DNA of 64,000 nt from Bdellovibrionales bacterium (lineage in GTDB: Bacteria > Bdellovibrionota > Bdellovibrionia > Bdellovibrionales > UBA1609). The DNA lies in contig JAHDFM010000001.1 of the NCBI GenBank assembly GCA_020628165.1, forward strand, positions 155,163-219,162, in the 5' to 3' direction. Position 1 is the first letter of the stretch, and each line of letters starts with the position of its first letter. The notes below the pieces were generated by a model. That model had not been told where the DNA came from. It did not search any database and was given only the letters and a program-made list of their open reading frames with translations. Of the stretch, positions 26,443-35,621 are shown piece after piece. A program made the position numbers and the translations under genes.

Positions 26443-27675
26443 TTAATTCATTAGGTGGCCGTAAAGAAGCTGACAAGCTACAACGGCACCTATTATTCCT
26501 GCAAGGTCGGCAATCAGTGCAATCGGTAAAGCCGATCTTAATTTTTTGATTTGCACTGCTCCAAAATAAACAGCTAAAACATAAAAAGTGGTTTCTGTGC
26601 TTCCTTGCAAAGTACTCACAAGATAGCCAGTGTATGAGTCGGGGCCAATACTGGGGTCATTAATGATAGATGCCATCACACCATAAGCGCCTGAGCCAGA
26701 GAGAGGTCTTAATAAAGCCATAGGGATCGCTTCTCCAGGAAGGCCTAACTTTAAAGTGAACTGCGAGATAAAATTAACAAAAAGACTGAGCACCCCACTT
26801 GCTTTGAACATGCCAATAGCAACTAAGATTGTGACTAAAAAAGGGATAATTTTCACTGCAATATCAAACCCTTCTTTAGCTCCTTCCACCATGGCTTCAT
26901 AGATAGGCACTTTATTGAAGATTCCGTACGTTAAAATAGCGAGGATTAAAAATGGGATAAAGAACATCGATATCTTTGCACCAGTTAAAATCACTAGTGG
27001 AATAATAACTGCAGTGCCCAACAAAAATAGATAGTGTTTGAAGTTTAAATTCATTTTTGCAGAAGGGTGTTTGTTCCTTTGTAATAACTTTGCCGTAAGA
27101 ATGGCCACAAAGGTGGAAAAGGTCGTAGCGATTAAAGTTGTTGCCACAATTCCTGCAGCGTCTGTCGACCCAGCCGAAGCCCGAAGTGCTATCACTCCTG
27201 TCGGAATCAAAGTCACGCTTGAGGTGTTGAGCGCGAGAAATAAAATCATAGCATCGCTAGCTGTGTCTTTTTCTTTGTTAAGATTTTGCAGTTCATGCAT
27301 GGCTTTGATACCAAATGGGGTGGCAGCATTGGCAAGTCCAAAAACATTGGATGAGATATTCATAATGATGGCGCTCATAGCTGGGTGATCTTTGGGGATT
27401 TGTGGGAATAACTTTATTAAAAAAGGAGATAGCAAACTATTAAGTGCGCTCAAAAGCCCTCCTTTTTCTGCCACCTTCATGAGGCCTAAGAAAAAGGCCA
27501 TGATTCCAATCAATCCAATTGATAATGTGACAGCAGATTGGGCTGACTCCACCACAGATTGACTCAAATGTGTCATCGGAGCTGGCGATTCAGACGACTC
27601 AGCTTTGAATTGCAGCTGTTGCACAGTTGTGTAAAGAGTGGCTACGGCAATTAATAAAAAGAAAATTTTATTCAT
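26443..27675 (-). CDS. Fused SpmA/SpmB-like nucleoside-recognition (Gate) membrane protein
   Basis: The 410-residue product has about ten membrane segments. It contains two Gate/nucleoside-recognition domains in tandem: residues about 45-190 resemble spore maturation protein A (FGLANAATPFGIKAM) and residues about 265-405 resemble SpmB (PFLVTILVAIGMFKASG and a TETTFYVLAVYFGAV segment). In Bacillus the two are separate genes needed for spore core dehydration. In non-spore-formers the role is unknown and transport is assumed. I chose the ATG at 27675 rather than 27714, because the former gives an ordinary hydrophobic start. It overlaps the end of the RND gene by eight bases. Confidence 0.85.
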   Translation of the reverse strand: MNKIFFLLIAVATLYTTVQQLQFKAESSESPAPMTHLSQSVVESAQSAVTLSIGLIGIMAFFLGLMKVAEKGGLLSALNSLLSPFLIKLFPQIPKDHPAMSAIIMNISSNVFGLANAATPFGIKAMHELQNLNKEKDTASDAMILFLALNTSSVTLIPTGVIALRASAGSTDAAGIVATTLIATTFSTFVAILTAKLLQRNKHPSAKMNLNFKHYLFLLGTAVIIPLVILTGAKISMFFIPFLILAILTYGIFNKVPIYEAMVEGAKEGFDIAVKIIPFLVTILVAIGMFKASGVLSLFVNFISQFTLKLGLPGEAIPMALLRPLSGSGAYGVMASIINDPSIGPDSYTGYLVSTLQGSTETTFYVLAVYFGAVQIKKLRSALPIALIADLAGIIGAVVACQLLYGHLMN

Positions 27676-30600
27676 TGTCGACTTGCTTTTTGACAAACAA
27701 AAAACGAATGTCATCTAGAATTCTTATAAAACATGGGAAATATATCAAAGTTAAAATAGATCCCATAAAAAGTCCCCATCCCAATGCCAATGCGATTGGC
27801 ACAATGAATGGATCGTAACCACCAATGCCCAAATACTCTTCAAGATAATTACCGTAAGCTGTTGGCATAAGACCACTGACCGTTGTGATTGTTGTCAAAA
27901 CTATGGGGCGCAGTCTTTTACCAGCAGCATCAACAATGGACTTTGAAAGATCAAGACCACGTTTTCTACTTTTGTTAACAAAGTCAGTGAGAACAATAGA
28001 GTTATTTACAATGACTCCAGCAAGAGCTACTGTTCCCAGCAGAGACATAAAACCAAAAGGTTTGCCGTGCAGGAGCATAGCTAAAATAGCTCCAATAAAA
28101 CCTAATGGAATCGAAGTTAAAATTAAAATTGGCTGTAGAAAGCTTCTAAAAGTGACAATGAGTAAAGAAAAGATAAAAAAGAACGCGGCCATAAAGGCAA
28201 CAAATAAAGACTTCAAGGACTCGTTGGTGTCTTTGTCCATCCCACCATAATTATATTTGTAGCCAGGGTAGTTTTTAAAAATTTCTTTCACTTTTGGCTT
28301 AATACTTTGTAAAGCTTTGCGGTTGTCACTAGGGTCAATGGAATCAGCAGAAACATTCAATGATCGTTTGTAATTCAAATGGGTGATCATGCTGAGGGAT
28401 TTCGACTTTTCAAACGTCGCAATTTTAGAAAGTTGCGTGAGGCTTCCTCTTTTGTTTCCAACTTTGATGCTTTTTAACTTTGTTAAGGTGTCAGAGGCGA
28501 GGTCGTCACTTTTGCTGGTTTGCACTCGAATGTTGATCTCTTCGTCAAGGGTACGAATGGAGGTGGCAATGACTCCATCAAACTCGGCTCGAATATCTTG
28601 GGCTAACTGAGCTGTGGTGATTCCTGATGCGGCCATGGCAAGAGGCTTTGGAGTGATCTGCCACTCGTCCTTGCCTGGGATGAAAGAGTTATCAATGTTT
28701 TTAACTAAACCATCATTCCTTAGTTCAGTGACAATCTTGTCGGCGATCTCATACAAGACATCAAAATCAGACCCAGAAATATCAATGGAAACATCCCGTC
28801 CTTGTGGAGGTCCTTGGGGAGGAAGTTCTGTTTGTACGCTGATAAGACCTTCGGGTACGGTTAATTTTTTATTTAAGTCCGCCATAATATCAAAAGCGGT
28901 TCGGCCGTTAGGCAATTTAGCCTGTAAGTTAATTTGAATGCTAGCAAACTGATTGCCGTATTTTGTTTGTGGGTCAAGTGGATCACGTTGGTAAATACCG
29001 ATTGTGCTAACATAATCCAAGATTTCTGTTTTTGGCAATTCAGCGATGAGCTTTTCAATGGGTTCGATCTTTTTAGACATCTCATCCAGTGAAATAGAAG
29101 GAGGTCCTTCGATCTTTACAAAAAATAAGTTCACTCCATCAGAGCTAAACAGTTTAAACTTCCCCGATTTGTAAACAAGAAATACTGTGCTTGAGAAAAC
29201 TATAATTCCTGAGAGAAGCATTAAATATCTAAATCTTAGAGACCATCCGACAAAACGTTTATAAATTCGAATGCAGGGATCAAACCAATGTTTTTTCTTT
29301 TGTCTTTTTTGTGCAGAACCTCCTACCCAATTAGAAAAATGTGAAGGTAAAATCAAAAACACTTCAAACATTGAAAATGCAAGTGCAAGAATCACCATAG
29401 ACGGTATATGAAAAACAAAGGCTCCAAAAATACCAGACATAAATAACATTGGAGCGAAGGCAGAAACAGTCGTTAAGATAGAAGCTGTCACGGGTCCAAT
29501 GACATTCATGACTCCATCTACGATGGACTTAGCTTTGTCACCCGTTTTTTCAAATTCACTCCAAATGTTTTCACTCACAACAATGGCATCATCGACCAGC
29601 ATTCCAAGCACTATGATCAATCCTATGAGACTGATTAAATTGATGGACCAATTGAGTAAAAAAGCAACCGCAAAGGTTCCAAGGAGCGCGACCGGCACGC
29701 CAATAGAAACTACTAATGTGACCTGCCAAGGTAAAAACAAAGTAAGAACAATAATCACTAAGAGAAGGCCAATAAGTAAGTTGCCACCAAGAGCCTGCAA
29801 GCGAGTCTTGAGGTACACGGACATATCTTTTGAGAAACTAACGTTTATGCGAGAGTCATACTGTTCAATAAAGTCAGCGGTAGTTTGTTTGATCTCTTTA
29901 ACAAGACGAAGAGCATCGGCGTTCACTTTCTTGGTGATTTGTAGAATGATGGATTTGTTACCTTCATATTTGTAAACACGTGTCGGTTCTTCGAGCTGTT
30001 TGGTGACTGTGGCAATGTCTTTAAGTTTGGTGCCGAAACCGTCGAGGTTAGCACTCACCTGTGTGTTGAGGATGTCTTGTTCAGATTGATACTGACCTTC
30101 TGTGCGGATGAGTTCGTCATTGCCGCTGGACAAAGTTAATTTACCAGCTGGTGCTGAGATGTTCTGTGTCTGCAAGCTACGGATCACCTGAGACATGGAA
30201 ATCTGTCGACGTTTCATTTTTTGTTGGTCTAAGCTAACAAGGTACTCTTTGTTGAAATACCCAAGTTTAGAAACACTCGAAACACCATCAACCAAACCCA
30301 ACTCATCGGCCAAGTCGTTTGAAATTTTTCGAATCTGAAAATCATCAAAAGGGCCAGAGATAATGGCCTCTATGACGGGGAGTAAGCCCGACTCTAAGTT
30401 GGTGATCACTGGTTTTTCGGCATCATCTGGTAAGCTATCGATTTGATCGATCGCATTTTGAATGTCGGAGTTGGTTTTATTGATATCTCTTGCATTGGGG
30501 TCGAGCTTAATAGTGACTAGAGATTGGCTCTCTGTGGTAGCTGACCTAACTTCATCTATACCGTCGACTTCTTTAATCTTCTCTTCAATACTATTGAGAA

Positions 30601-30790
30601 TTAACTTTTCACCTTGTTCTGGAGAGGCCCCGGGAAGTAAAGCTCGAATCAAGGTGATGTCGTAATTGACGGGTGGAAATATATCACGGCGAATATTGCT
30701 GATGCTGTAGATTCCAGCGGCAATTAGAAAAAAGGTAAGTAAGTTACCTATGGTGTGTTCTTTGGCAAAAAAACTAATTATTTTTTTCAT
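27668..30790 (-). CDS. RND-family efflux transporter (AcrB/HAE1-like)
   Basis: The 1040-residue inner-membrane pump has the twelve-helix RND layout: helix 1 at about residues 12-28, large periplasmic loops (about 35-330 and 550-850) and helix bundles at about 335-540 and 860-1030. GMLVDDAIVVSENI and GVIVNNSIVLTDF mark the two halves. The Asp pair in helix 4 (LVDDA) is the proton relay. The usual membrane-fusion protein and outer-membrane channel genes are not adjacent. The substrate cannot be predicted. It is the first gene of a two-gene operon with the Gate-domain protein. Confidence 0.92.
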   Translation of the reverse strand: MKKIISFFAKEHTIGNLLTFFLIAAGIYSISNIRRDIFPPVNYDITLIRALLPGASPEQGEKLILNSIEEKIKEVDGIDEVRSATTESQSLVTIKLDPNARDINKTNSDIQNAIDQIDSLPDDAEKPVITNLESGLLPVIEAIISGPFDDFQIRKISNDLADELGLVDGVSSVSKLGYFNKEYLVSLDQQKMKRRQISMSQVIRSLQTQNISAPAGKLTLSSGNDELIRTEGQYQSEQDILNTQVSANLDGFGTKLKDIATVTKQLEEPTRVYKYEGNKSIILQITKKVNADALRLVKEIKQTTADFIEQYDSRINVSFSKDMSVYLKTRLQALGGNLLIGLLLVIIVLTLFLPWQVTLVVSIGVPVALLGTFAVAFLLNWSINLISLIGLIIVLGMLVDDAIVVSENIWSEFEKTGDKAKSIVDGVMNVIGPVTASILTTVSAFAPMLFMSGIFGAFVFHIPSMVILALAFSMFEVFLILPSHFSNWVGGSAQKRQKKKHWFDPCIRIYKRFVGWSLRFRYLMLLSGIIVFSSTVFLVYKSGKFKLFSSDGVNLFFVKIEGPPSISLDEMSKKIEPIEKLIAELPKTEILDYVSTIGIYQRDPLDPQTKYGNQFASIQINLQAKLPNGRTAFDIMADLNKKLTVPEGLISVQTELPPQGPPQGRDVSIDISGSDFDVLYEIADKIVTELRNDGLVKNIDNSFIPGKDEWQITPKPLAMAASGITTAQLAQDIRAEFDGVIATSIRTLDEEINIRVQTSKSDDLASDTLTKLKSIKVGNKRGSLTQLSKIATFEKSKSLSMITHLNYKRSLNVSADSIDPSDNRKALQSIKPKVKEIFKNYPGYKYNYGGMDKDTNESLKSLFVAFMAAFFFIFSLLIVTFRSFLQPILILTSIPLGFIGAILAMLLHGKPFGFMSLLGTVALAGVIVNNSIVLTDFVNKSRKRGLDLSKSIVDAAGKRLRPIVLTTITTVSGLMPTAYGNYLEEYLGIGGYDPFIVPIALALGWGLFMGSILTLIYFPCFIRILDDIRFLFVKKQVDNE

Positions 30791-30822
30791 TCAGTCAATC
30801 CATTTACTGATTAAGTTCTAGT

Positions 30823-30852
30823 ATTAAACTACAGAAAAGTAAAAATTCCAAT
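30823..30852 (-). promoter_or_regulatory. Candidate promoter of the RND gene
   Basis: On the minus strand, TTGGAA (30852-30847) and TTTAAT (30828-30823) are 18 bases apart, about 33 bases before the RND start codon. Confidence 0.4.
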
Positions 30853-30901
30853 ATGTATTGAGCTTTAAGTGATTTTAAATATAAAATAATATTTAACTTT
30901 T

Positions 30902-31738
30902 ATGGAATTATTAGCTAAGTCTCCATCGCAGTGTTCATTTGTTTTTTTAGATCTTGAAACATCTGGAAAGTACCCTTTAGAAGCAGAAATTTGTGAAGTC
31001 GCTGCTGTCAAATGGGAGTCAGGTCAGTTCACCGACACCTTTCAAAGTTTGATTAAAACAAAAGAAAAAATGTCAGATGAGGTGATTAAGATACATAACA
31101 TCACCAACGAAATGTTGACGGATTCTCCTGAAATCTCCACCCAGATACAAACCATCCGAAATTTTATTGGCGACAGCATCACTGTAGCTCATCATGCCCC
31201 TTTTGATTTGGGGTTTCTTGCTTATGAGTTTGAAAAACATGGTGTTGACTTACCAACATCACCAGCTTTGTGCACAAGTCTTATAACACGAGCAAAAATT
31301 TTGAACATTCAAAACCATCGCTTACAAACGTTGGTTAAGTACTTTCACATTGATTCAGGTCAAGCTCATAGGGCATTGGATGATGCAAAGTCATGTGCTC
31401 AAGTTTTTTTTAACACATTAAAATTGTTTGAATTGCCTGTAACTATTAGAGACCTTGTTCAGCTTCAAAATAAAGATCTTAGCTGGCATAATTATTCTAT
31501 TCATTTCTTGAAACAGACACCACATCTTCAGGTGTTATTGGATGCTGTTGTAAACAAAAAGAAAGTGAACTTAAAATATTCTGGAGGATCAAAACCCAAC
31601 GAATTCCGAGAGCTATTTCCACATTCAGTTGTGCGCAACCCAGACGGGGACTTCCTCGTTGCTGATGATTTTAAATCAAACAAGCTAAAACGTTATCTGA
31701 TCAGCAAAATCACTGACTGTTTGAATATTGAGACTTGA
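30902..31738 (+). CDS. DEDDh 3'-5' exonuclease with WYL-like C-terminal region
   Basis: Residues about 12-180 of the 278-residue product form a DnaQ-type exonuclease: DLET (Asp17, Glu19), VAHHAPFDLGFL, and HRALDDAKS with the catalytic His and Asp. It resembles the proofreading subunit epsilon or the PolC exonuclease domain. Residues about 200-275 (VNKKKVNLKYSGG, RELFPHSVVRNPDGDFLVA, KRYLISKI) follow the pattern of a WYL domain, a ligand- or nucleic-acid-binding module, though the W-Y-L triad is degenerate. This combination is unusual. It may be a stand-alone repair or RNA-processing exonuclease rather than the replicative proofreader. Confidence 0.82.
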   Translation: MELLAKSPSQCSFVFLDLETSGKYPLEAEICEVAAVKWESGQFTDTFQSLIKTKEKMSDEVIKIHNITNEMLTDSPEISTQIQTIRNFIGDSITVAHHAPFDLGFLAYEFEKHGVDLPTSPALCTSLITRAKILNIQNHRLQTLVKYFHIDSGQAHRALDDAKSCAQVFFNTLKLFELPVTIRDLVQLQNKDLSWHNYSIHFLKQTPHLQVLLDAVVNKKKVNLKYSGGSKPNEFRELFPHSVVRNPDGDFLVADDFKSNKLKRYLISKITDCLNIET

Positions 31739-31760
31739 ATATTAAAAATGGACTCAGAGG

Positions 31761-32696
31761 TTAAGCAGAGTCTTTCATTTCATCTTTTGGTTTCTCTTTG
31801 AGTTCGTAGTGTTTAAGAAGCTCAGTCTTTATCTCTTTGGCAACGCCTTCAAGGTGAGTGAAGTTATCTCCAGCTCGCAGTTTAAATTTACGATCATTTC
31901 CTTTAGCAAGATCTCTCAAATAGTTTTCAAAGGCATAAAGAGGACCTGCCATTCTATGGGATAAAATTCGTCCTAAAATAAAAAGGGAGATCAAAAAGAT
32001 AATACTTATGCAGGCAAATGTGATGAGAAATGGGATGATAAATTTATTTTCAATAGTTGAAGATCTGCCAATGACTAAGTCATCAATGGTGACCTTTAAG
32101 TATGTGAATGAAAAAACACCACAGATAGCGGCAAAGCCAGAACCAATGGTCAGCAATTTAAAAATATATTGCCGTTGAAAACGCGGATTCACCCACATTT
32201 GTTTACGTTCGTTCTCATTGGGCCAAAGTTGATTGCCATCTTTTATGAGGTTAACTACTATCAACCCATAGCCAACCCACTGAAGAGCATCGGCAACATT
32301 AAAGGCAGGTGTAGCGCCTTCGCGACTTCCAAAGGTAATAAAATCTACAACAGATCCCCAAATGATTCGATCGTGAACATTGCCGAGAATACCACCAAGT
32401 AAGATGGACATTCCTGAACGTAAACCTAGCGATCTTTTTGGCAAAAGATATTGAATGAAAGTGTAAATGAAAATTAAAAAAGCCCCACCTGTCGACAAAG
32501 AAACGACTCGAAGTATTGGCGGTAGATCAGAAAACATGCCAAGCATAGCACCTGGGTTGCGGTGTAAGACAAATCCGACGGGTCCGTAAAATTTAAAACC
32601 AACGATGGCTTCTAGAGCCCAAATTTTTGTAACTCGATCGAGTCCCCAAACAATTAGAATAAGACTTACTACCAAAAACCAATCTCTTTTACTCAT
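31761..32696 (-). CDS. lspA: Lipoprotein signal peptidase (LspA) fused to a membrane-anchored HAMP-like domain
   Basis: Residues 1-155 of the 311-residue product form signal peptidase II: HRNPGAMLG, GNVHDRIIWGSVVDF and AFNVADA with the two catalytic aspartates (Asp118, Asp136). Residues 180-200 and 219-242 are two extra membrane helices with a short extracytoplasmic loop. Residues about 246-295 (SHRMAGPLYAFENYLRDLA and onward, LRAGDNF) match the HAMP-like linker of chemoreceptors and sensor kinases. LspA is normally 150-200 residues with four helices. The many lipoproteins in this window are its expected substrates. The fused part may dimerise the enzyme or sense the envelope. Confidence 0.88.
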   Translation of the reverse strand: MSKRDWFLVVSLILIVWGLDRVTKIWALEAIVGFKFYGPVGFVLHRNPGAMLGMFSDLPPILRVVSLSTGGAFLIFIYTFIQYLLPKRSLGLRSGMSILLGGILGNVHDRIIWGSVVDFITFGSREGATPAFNVADALQWVGYGLIVVNLIKDGNQLWPNENERKQMWVNPRFQRQYIFKLLTIGSGFAAICGVFSFTYLKVTIDDLVIGRSSTIENKFIIPFLITFACISIIFLISLFILGRILSHRMAGPLYAFENYLRDLAKGNDRKFKLRAGDNFTHLEGVAKEIKTELLKHYELKEKPKDEMKDSA

Positions 32697-33017
32697 TCAC
32701 TGCTATCCATTGTTAAGGTTTTAGTTGTTTAATTATGTATATTTATCGGTGATTTGCTTCAAAAGATAAGCTAGACAAAGGTTTAAATATGGACTAATTA
32801 ATATCCATATAGGGATAAACTAAACTTCCTTGAGTCATCCTTTGTTAATAACAGGGCGGTATAAAAAAACTTGTCAAAAGTTATAAAAAACTGATTAGTA
32901 TTAGCAATTTAACTTAAGGTCTAAACACTTGCTAGTGCGTTTATGATTGATAACTCATTTTTCTCAGCGTTCATACTCAGGTGTCTTTTTGAAGGTCAGT
33001 ACTAAGGTCGGTCATCT
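32697..33017. other. 321-bp intergenic region with an operator-like inverted repeat
   Basis: The region separates the divergent lspA and ABC exporter genes. No gene is seen. It contains the inverted repeat ATATGGA/TCCATAT (32787-32810), a possible operator. A TTGTCA at 32871 could be a -35 element for the exporter, but no good -10 follows at a standard distance. Confidence 0.4.
32787..32810. promoter_or_regulatory. Inverted repeat ATATGGA-N10-TCCATAT
   Basis: Perfect 7-bp arms with a 10-bp AT-rich centre, in the middle of the lspA/exporter divergent region. Size and position suit a repressor or activator binding site. No regulator gene is adjacent. Confidence 0.35.
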
Positions 33018-34769
33018 ATGAATGTATTGAAGCAGATTGTAAACTACACAAAAAATTTAAAAATTGAAATTTACAAGGCAACTTTTTATTCAGTGCTCAA
33101 TAAATTATTTGATTTAGCTCCACCGGCATTGATTGGTTTGGCTGTCGATATTGTGGTTAAAAAAGAAGATTCCTTTCTCGCCAATGTAGGTTTTGTTGAC
33201 CCTTTTGAACAATTAACAGTGCTTGCTTTTTTAACAGTGGTAATTTGGGGGTTGGAATCATTTTTTGAATACTTGTTCAACGTGAAGTGGAGAAACATCG
33301 CTCAGCAATTGCAGCATTTACTCAGACAAGACACTTATGCTCATGTACAAAGTTTAGATCTCAAATATTTTGAAGAAAAAAATTCAGGGCAACTGATTTC
33401 TGTTATCAGTGATGATATCAATCAATTGGAACGTTTTTTAAATGATGGTGCCAATAGTATCATTCAAGTGTTAGTGACGGTTGTTTCAGTGGGAGGAATC
33501 TTTTTTTACTTGGCGCCAAGTGTTGCCATTTACTCATGTTTACCAATTCCTATCATTTTGTTTGGATCATTTCTCTATCAAAAGAAGCTTGAGCCTCTCT
33601 ATAAGGTTGTACGAGAAAGGGTTGGTTTTTTAAATGAAGCTTTAGTAAATAATTTTTCAGGAATAGCCATCATCAAGAGTTTCACTGCAGAAACTTCAGA
33701 ACAACAAAAAATTGCTCAACTCAGTGATGACTATTGTGAGGCCAATGAAAAGGCAATTGTTGTGTCATCTGCCTTTGTGCCATTAATCCGTATGGCTGTG
33801 GTTATGGGTTTTATTGCCACTCTCATTCTCGGTGGTCGTATGACTTTGAATGGGGTTATGGAAGTGGGTGTTTACAGTGTTTTGGTATTTATGACGCAAA
33901 GACTGTTGTGGCCGCTGACTCGTTTAGGAGCGACTTTTGATATGTATCAACGTTCGATGGCTTCTGCTAAGAGAATATTTGATCTGCTAAAAATTCCAAT
34001 TGAAGTTATTCCTGGCAGCAATCAAAAACAGCTCACGCAAGGTAATATAGAGTTTAACAATGTTTCTTTTTCTTACAGTAGTGATAAGCAAATTCTGACG
34101 GATGTGTCGTTTAGTATTAATTCTGGCGAGACTTTAGCGATTGTTGGTTCAACGGGCTCGGGTAAAAGCACGATTATAAAATTGCTCAATCGCTTTTATG
34201 ACATTCAAGACGGAATGATCAGTATTGATGGCATTGATATTAAAAGTCTAGATTTTAATTCGTTGAGGTCAGCTGTTTCGTTAGTGAGTCAGGACCAGTA
34301 TCTTTTTTATGGCAGTGTTTTGGACAATGTTTCTTATGGTCAGAAAACAGTGACTGAGCAGCAGGTGCATAAAGCCATCAATGACTCTGAAAGTTTAGAG
34401 TTTATCGAAAAGCTTCCAAGAAAAGTGAAGACGATCATTGGTGAAAGAGGAATGAAACTTTCTGGGGGTCAGCAACAACGACTGACAATTGCAAGGGCTC
34501 TTTTGAAAGAGTCCCCAATATTGGTGTTAGATGAAGCTACTAGCTCCGTTGATAATGAAACAGAGGCAGCCATTCAAAGAGCCATTGAAAAGGCTTCAAA
34601 ATCAAAAACCATTATTATCATTGCCCACCGATTATCAACAATTGTGAATGCAGATAAGATCATTGTTCTCGAAAATGGCAAAATAGTGCAGCAAGGTGTT
34701 CATAAAGAGTTACTCGGTCAAGAGGGACTTTATAAAAAACTTTGGCAGGTTCAGACAGGGTCTCGTTAA
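33018..34769 (+). CDS. ABC exporter, MsbA/MDR-like (fused membrane and ATPase domains)
   Basis: The 583-residue half-transporter has six membrane helices in residues about 20-310 and an ATPase domain in about 340-575. Walker A is GSTGSGKST (near 376), the signature is LSGGQQQR (near 482), Walker B is ILVLDEATS, and the H-loop is IAHRLST. The family moves lipids, lipid A or drugs as a homodimer. Overall it resembles MsbA and type I multidrug exporters. The substrate is open. The next gene starts one base after its stop codon, so a joint function with that oxygenase-like protein is plausible. Confidence 0.92.
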   Translation: MNVLKQIVNYTKNLKIEIYKATFYSVLNKLFDLAPPALIGLAVDIVVKKEDSFLANVGFVDPFEQLTVLAFLTVVIWGLESFFEYLFNVKWRNIAQQLQHLLRQDTYAHVQSLDLKYFEEKNSGQLISVISDDINQLERFLNDGANSIIQVLVTVVSVGGIFFYLAPSVAIYSCLPIPIILFGSFLYQKKLEPLYKVVRERVGFLNEALVNNFSGIAIIKSFTAETSEQQKIAQLSDDYCEANEKAIVVSSAFVPLIRMAVVMGFIATLILGGRMTLNGVMEVGVYSVLVFMTQRLLWPLTRLGATFDMYQRSMASAKRIFDLLKIPIEVIPGSNQKQLTQGNIEFNNVSFSYSSDKQILTDVSFSINSGETLAIVGSTGSGKSTIIKLLNRFYDIQDGMISIDGIDIKSLDFNSLRSAVSLVSQDQYLFYGSVLDNVSYGQKTVTEQQVHKAINDSESLEFIEKLPRKVKTIIGERGMKLSGGQQQRLTIARALLKESPILVLDEATSSVDNETEAAIQRAIEKASKSKTIIIIAHRLSTIVNADKIIVLENGKIVQQGVHKELLGQEGLYKKLWQVQTGSR

Positions 34770-35495
34770 ATGCATAAGAGTAAAGAACTCGTTGAGCGAA
34801 TAAAAAAATATGAGAGCAAACCGATTTTGTTGGAAAATTTTTTCAGTAGTGAAGACTTGGACGAGTTTATATTTTGGTTTCAGGAGTCTTTAAAACATAA
34901 AAACTTCAACACTACCCGAATGGAAGACGCAAGCACACAAGACAACGACACAACCAGTATTCCAGAAGGTGACATTAAAAATAAAGTGATTGCAAAACTG
35001 AGTGAAAAAGTTTCTCCATGGATCAATAAAGATGGGCAGCGCAATTTAGAGTTTGAAATTGCCTTTCACGCCAACAAAAAAGCTTACGGCATTCATACAG
35101 ACTCAGGTTACGATCCAGAGGAGATCATTTACAAACAAGGAATCATTCCGCTGGTCATCAAGCCTGAGGCGGCAACTACTCACACAGTTTTGCTCGATCA
35201 AAAGTGCTATCACTCGAGTTCTTTTCCCTGTGTGAGTGAAGACGAACAAGCACAACAATACATTGAACATTTAAATTTTTCCAATGTCATTGCCGACGAA
35301 GAGTTTAAAAAATACTGGCACGATTCAGAGCTGCGCCGCAAACAGATGTTTGGTTTTTCTATATGTCATCCTTTTGAGTGGAAGCTAGGTAATACCATCA
35401 TTTGGGACCGAGCTCATATCCACTGCTCTTCCGACTTTCAAGCTACTGGCGCCCAGTACAAACTTGGCCTAATGTGGATTTCCAGAATCCTCTAG
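34770..35495 (+). CDS. 2OG-Fe(II) oxygenase-like protein
   Basis: I do not recognise a precise family for this 241-residue protein. It has IHTDSGYD (His109, Asp111), which fits the HxD iron-binding motif. A later RAHIHCSS segment (His216 or His218) is followed after about ten residues by YKLGLMWISR, with a basic residue for 2-oxoglutarate. This is the usual double-stranded beta-helix order for 2-oxoglutarate/iron oxygenases of the phytanoyl or prolyl-hydroxylase kind. No signal peptide is present. Direct abutment to the ABC exporter gene (no spacer) points to a co-expressed pair, perhaps modifying the exported molecule. Confidence 0.6.
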   Translation: MHKSKELVERIKKYESKPILLENFFSSEDLDEFIFWFQESLKHKNFNTTRMEDASTQDNDTTSIPEGDIKNKVIAKLSEKVSPWINKDGQRNLEFEIAFHANKKAYGIHTDSGYDPEEIIYKQGIIPLVIKPEAATTHTVLLDQKCYHSSSFPCVSEDEQAQQYIEHLNFSNVIADEEFKKYWHDSELRRKQMFGFSICHPFEWKLGNTIIWDRAHIHCSSDFQATGAQYKLGLMWISRIL

Positions 35496-35509
35496 CTAAT
35501 CTCAGCACC

Positions 35510-35535
35510 GTCATCCTGAATAAAGTGAAAGACCT
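35510..35535 (+). repeat. Dispersed intergenic repeat, copy 2
   Basis: A direct copy beginning GTCATCCTGA and ending GAAAGACCTC. It is somewhat degenerate, with AGTGAAAG in place of AGCGAAGG. It lies 34 bases before copy 3 in the same orientation. Confidence 0.55.
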
Positions 35536-35568
35536 CGACAAAAATCGCAAGATGAAGCGAAAAAAACT

Positions 35569-35595
35569 GTCATCATGAGGGAAGCGAAGGACCTA
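35569..35595 (+). repeat. Dispersed intergenic repeat, copy 3
   Basis: GTCATCATGA followed by AGCGAAGGACCT. A near-consensus copy just beyond the end of the REC-GGDEF gene. Confidence 0.6.
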
Positions 35596-35621
35596 CCATA
35601 AACTAAAATTTTAAATGGAAA

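Noticed and set aside
29499..29975. 158-codon reading frame opposite the RND transporter gene
   Set aside because: It is antisense to a highly conserved transporter, has a composition typical of shadow frames and no independent support.
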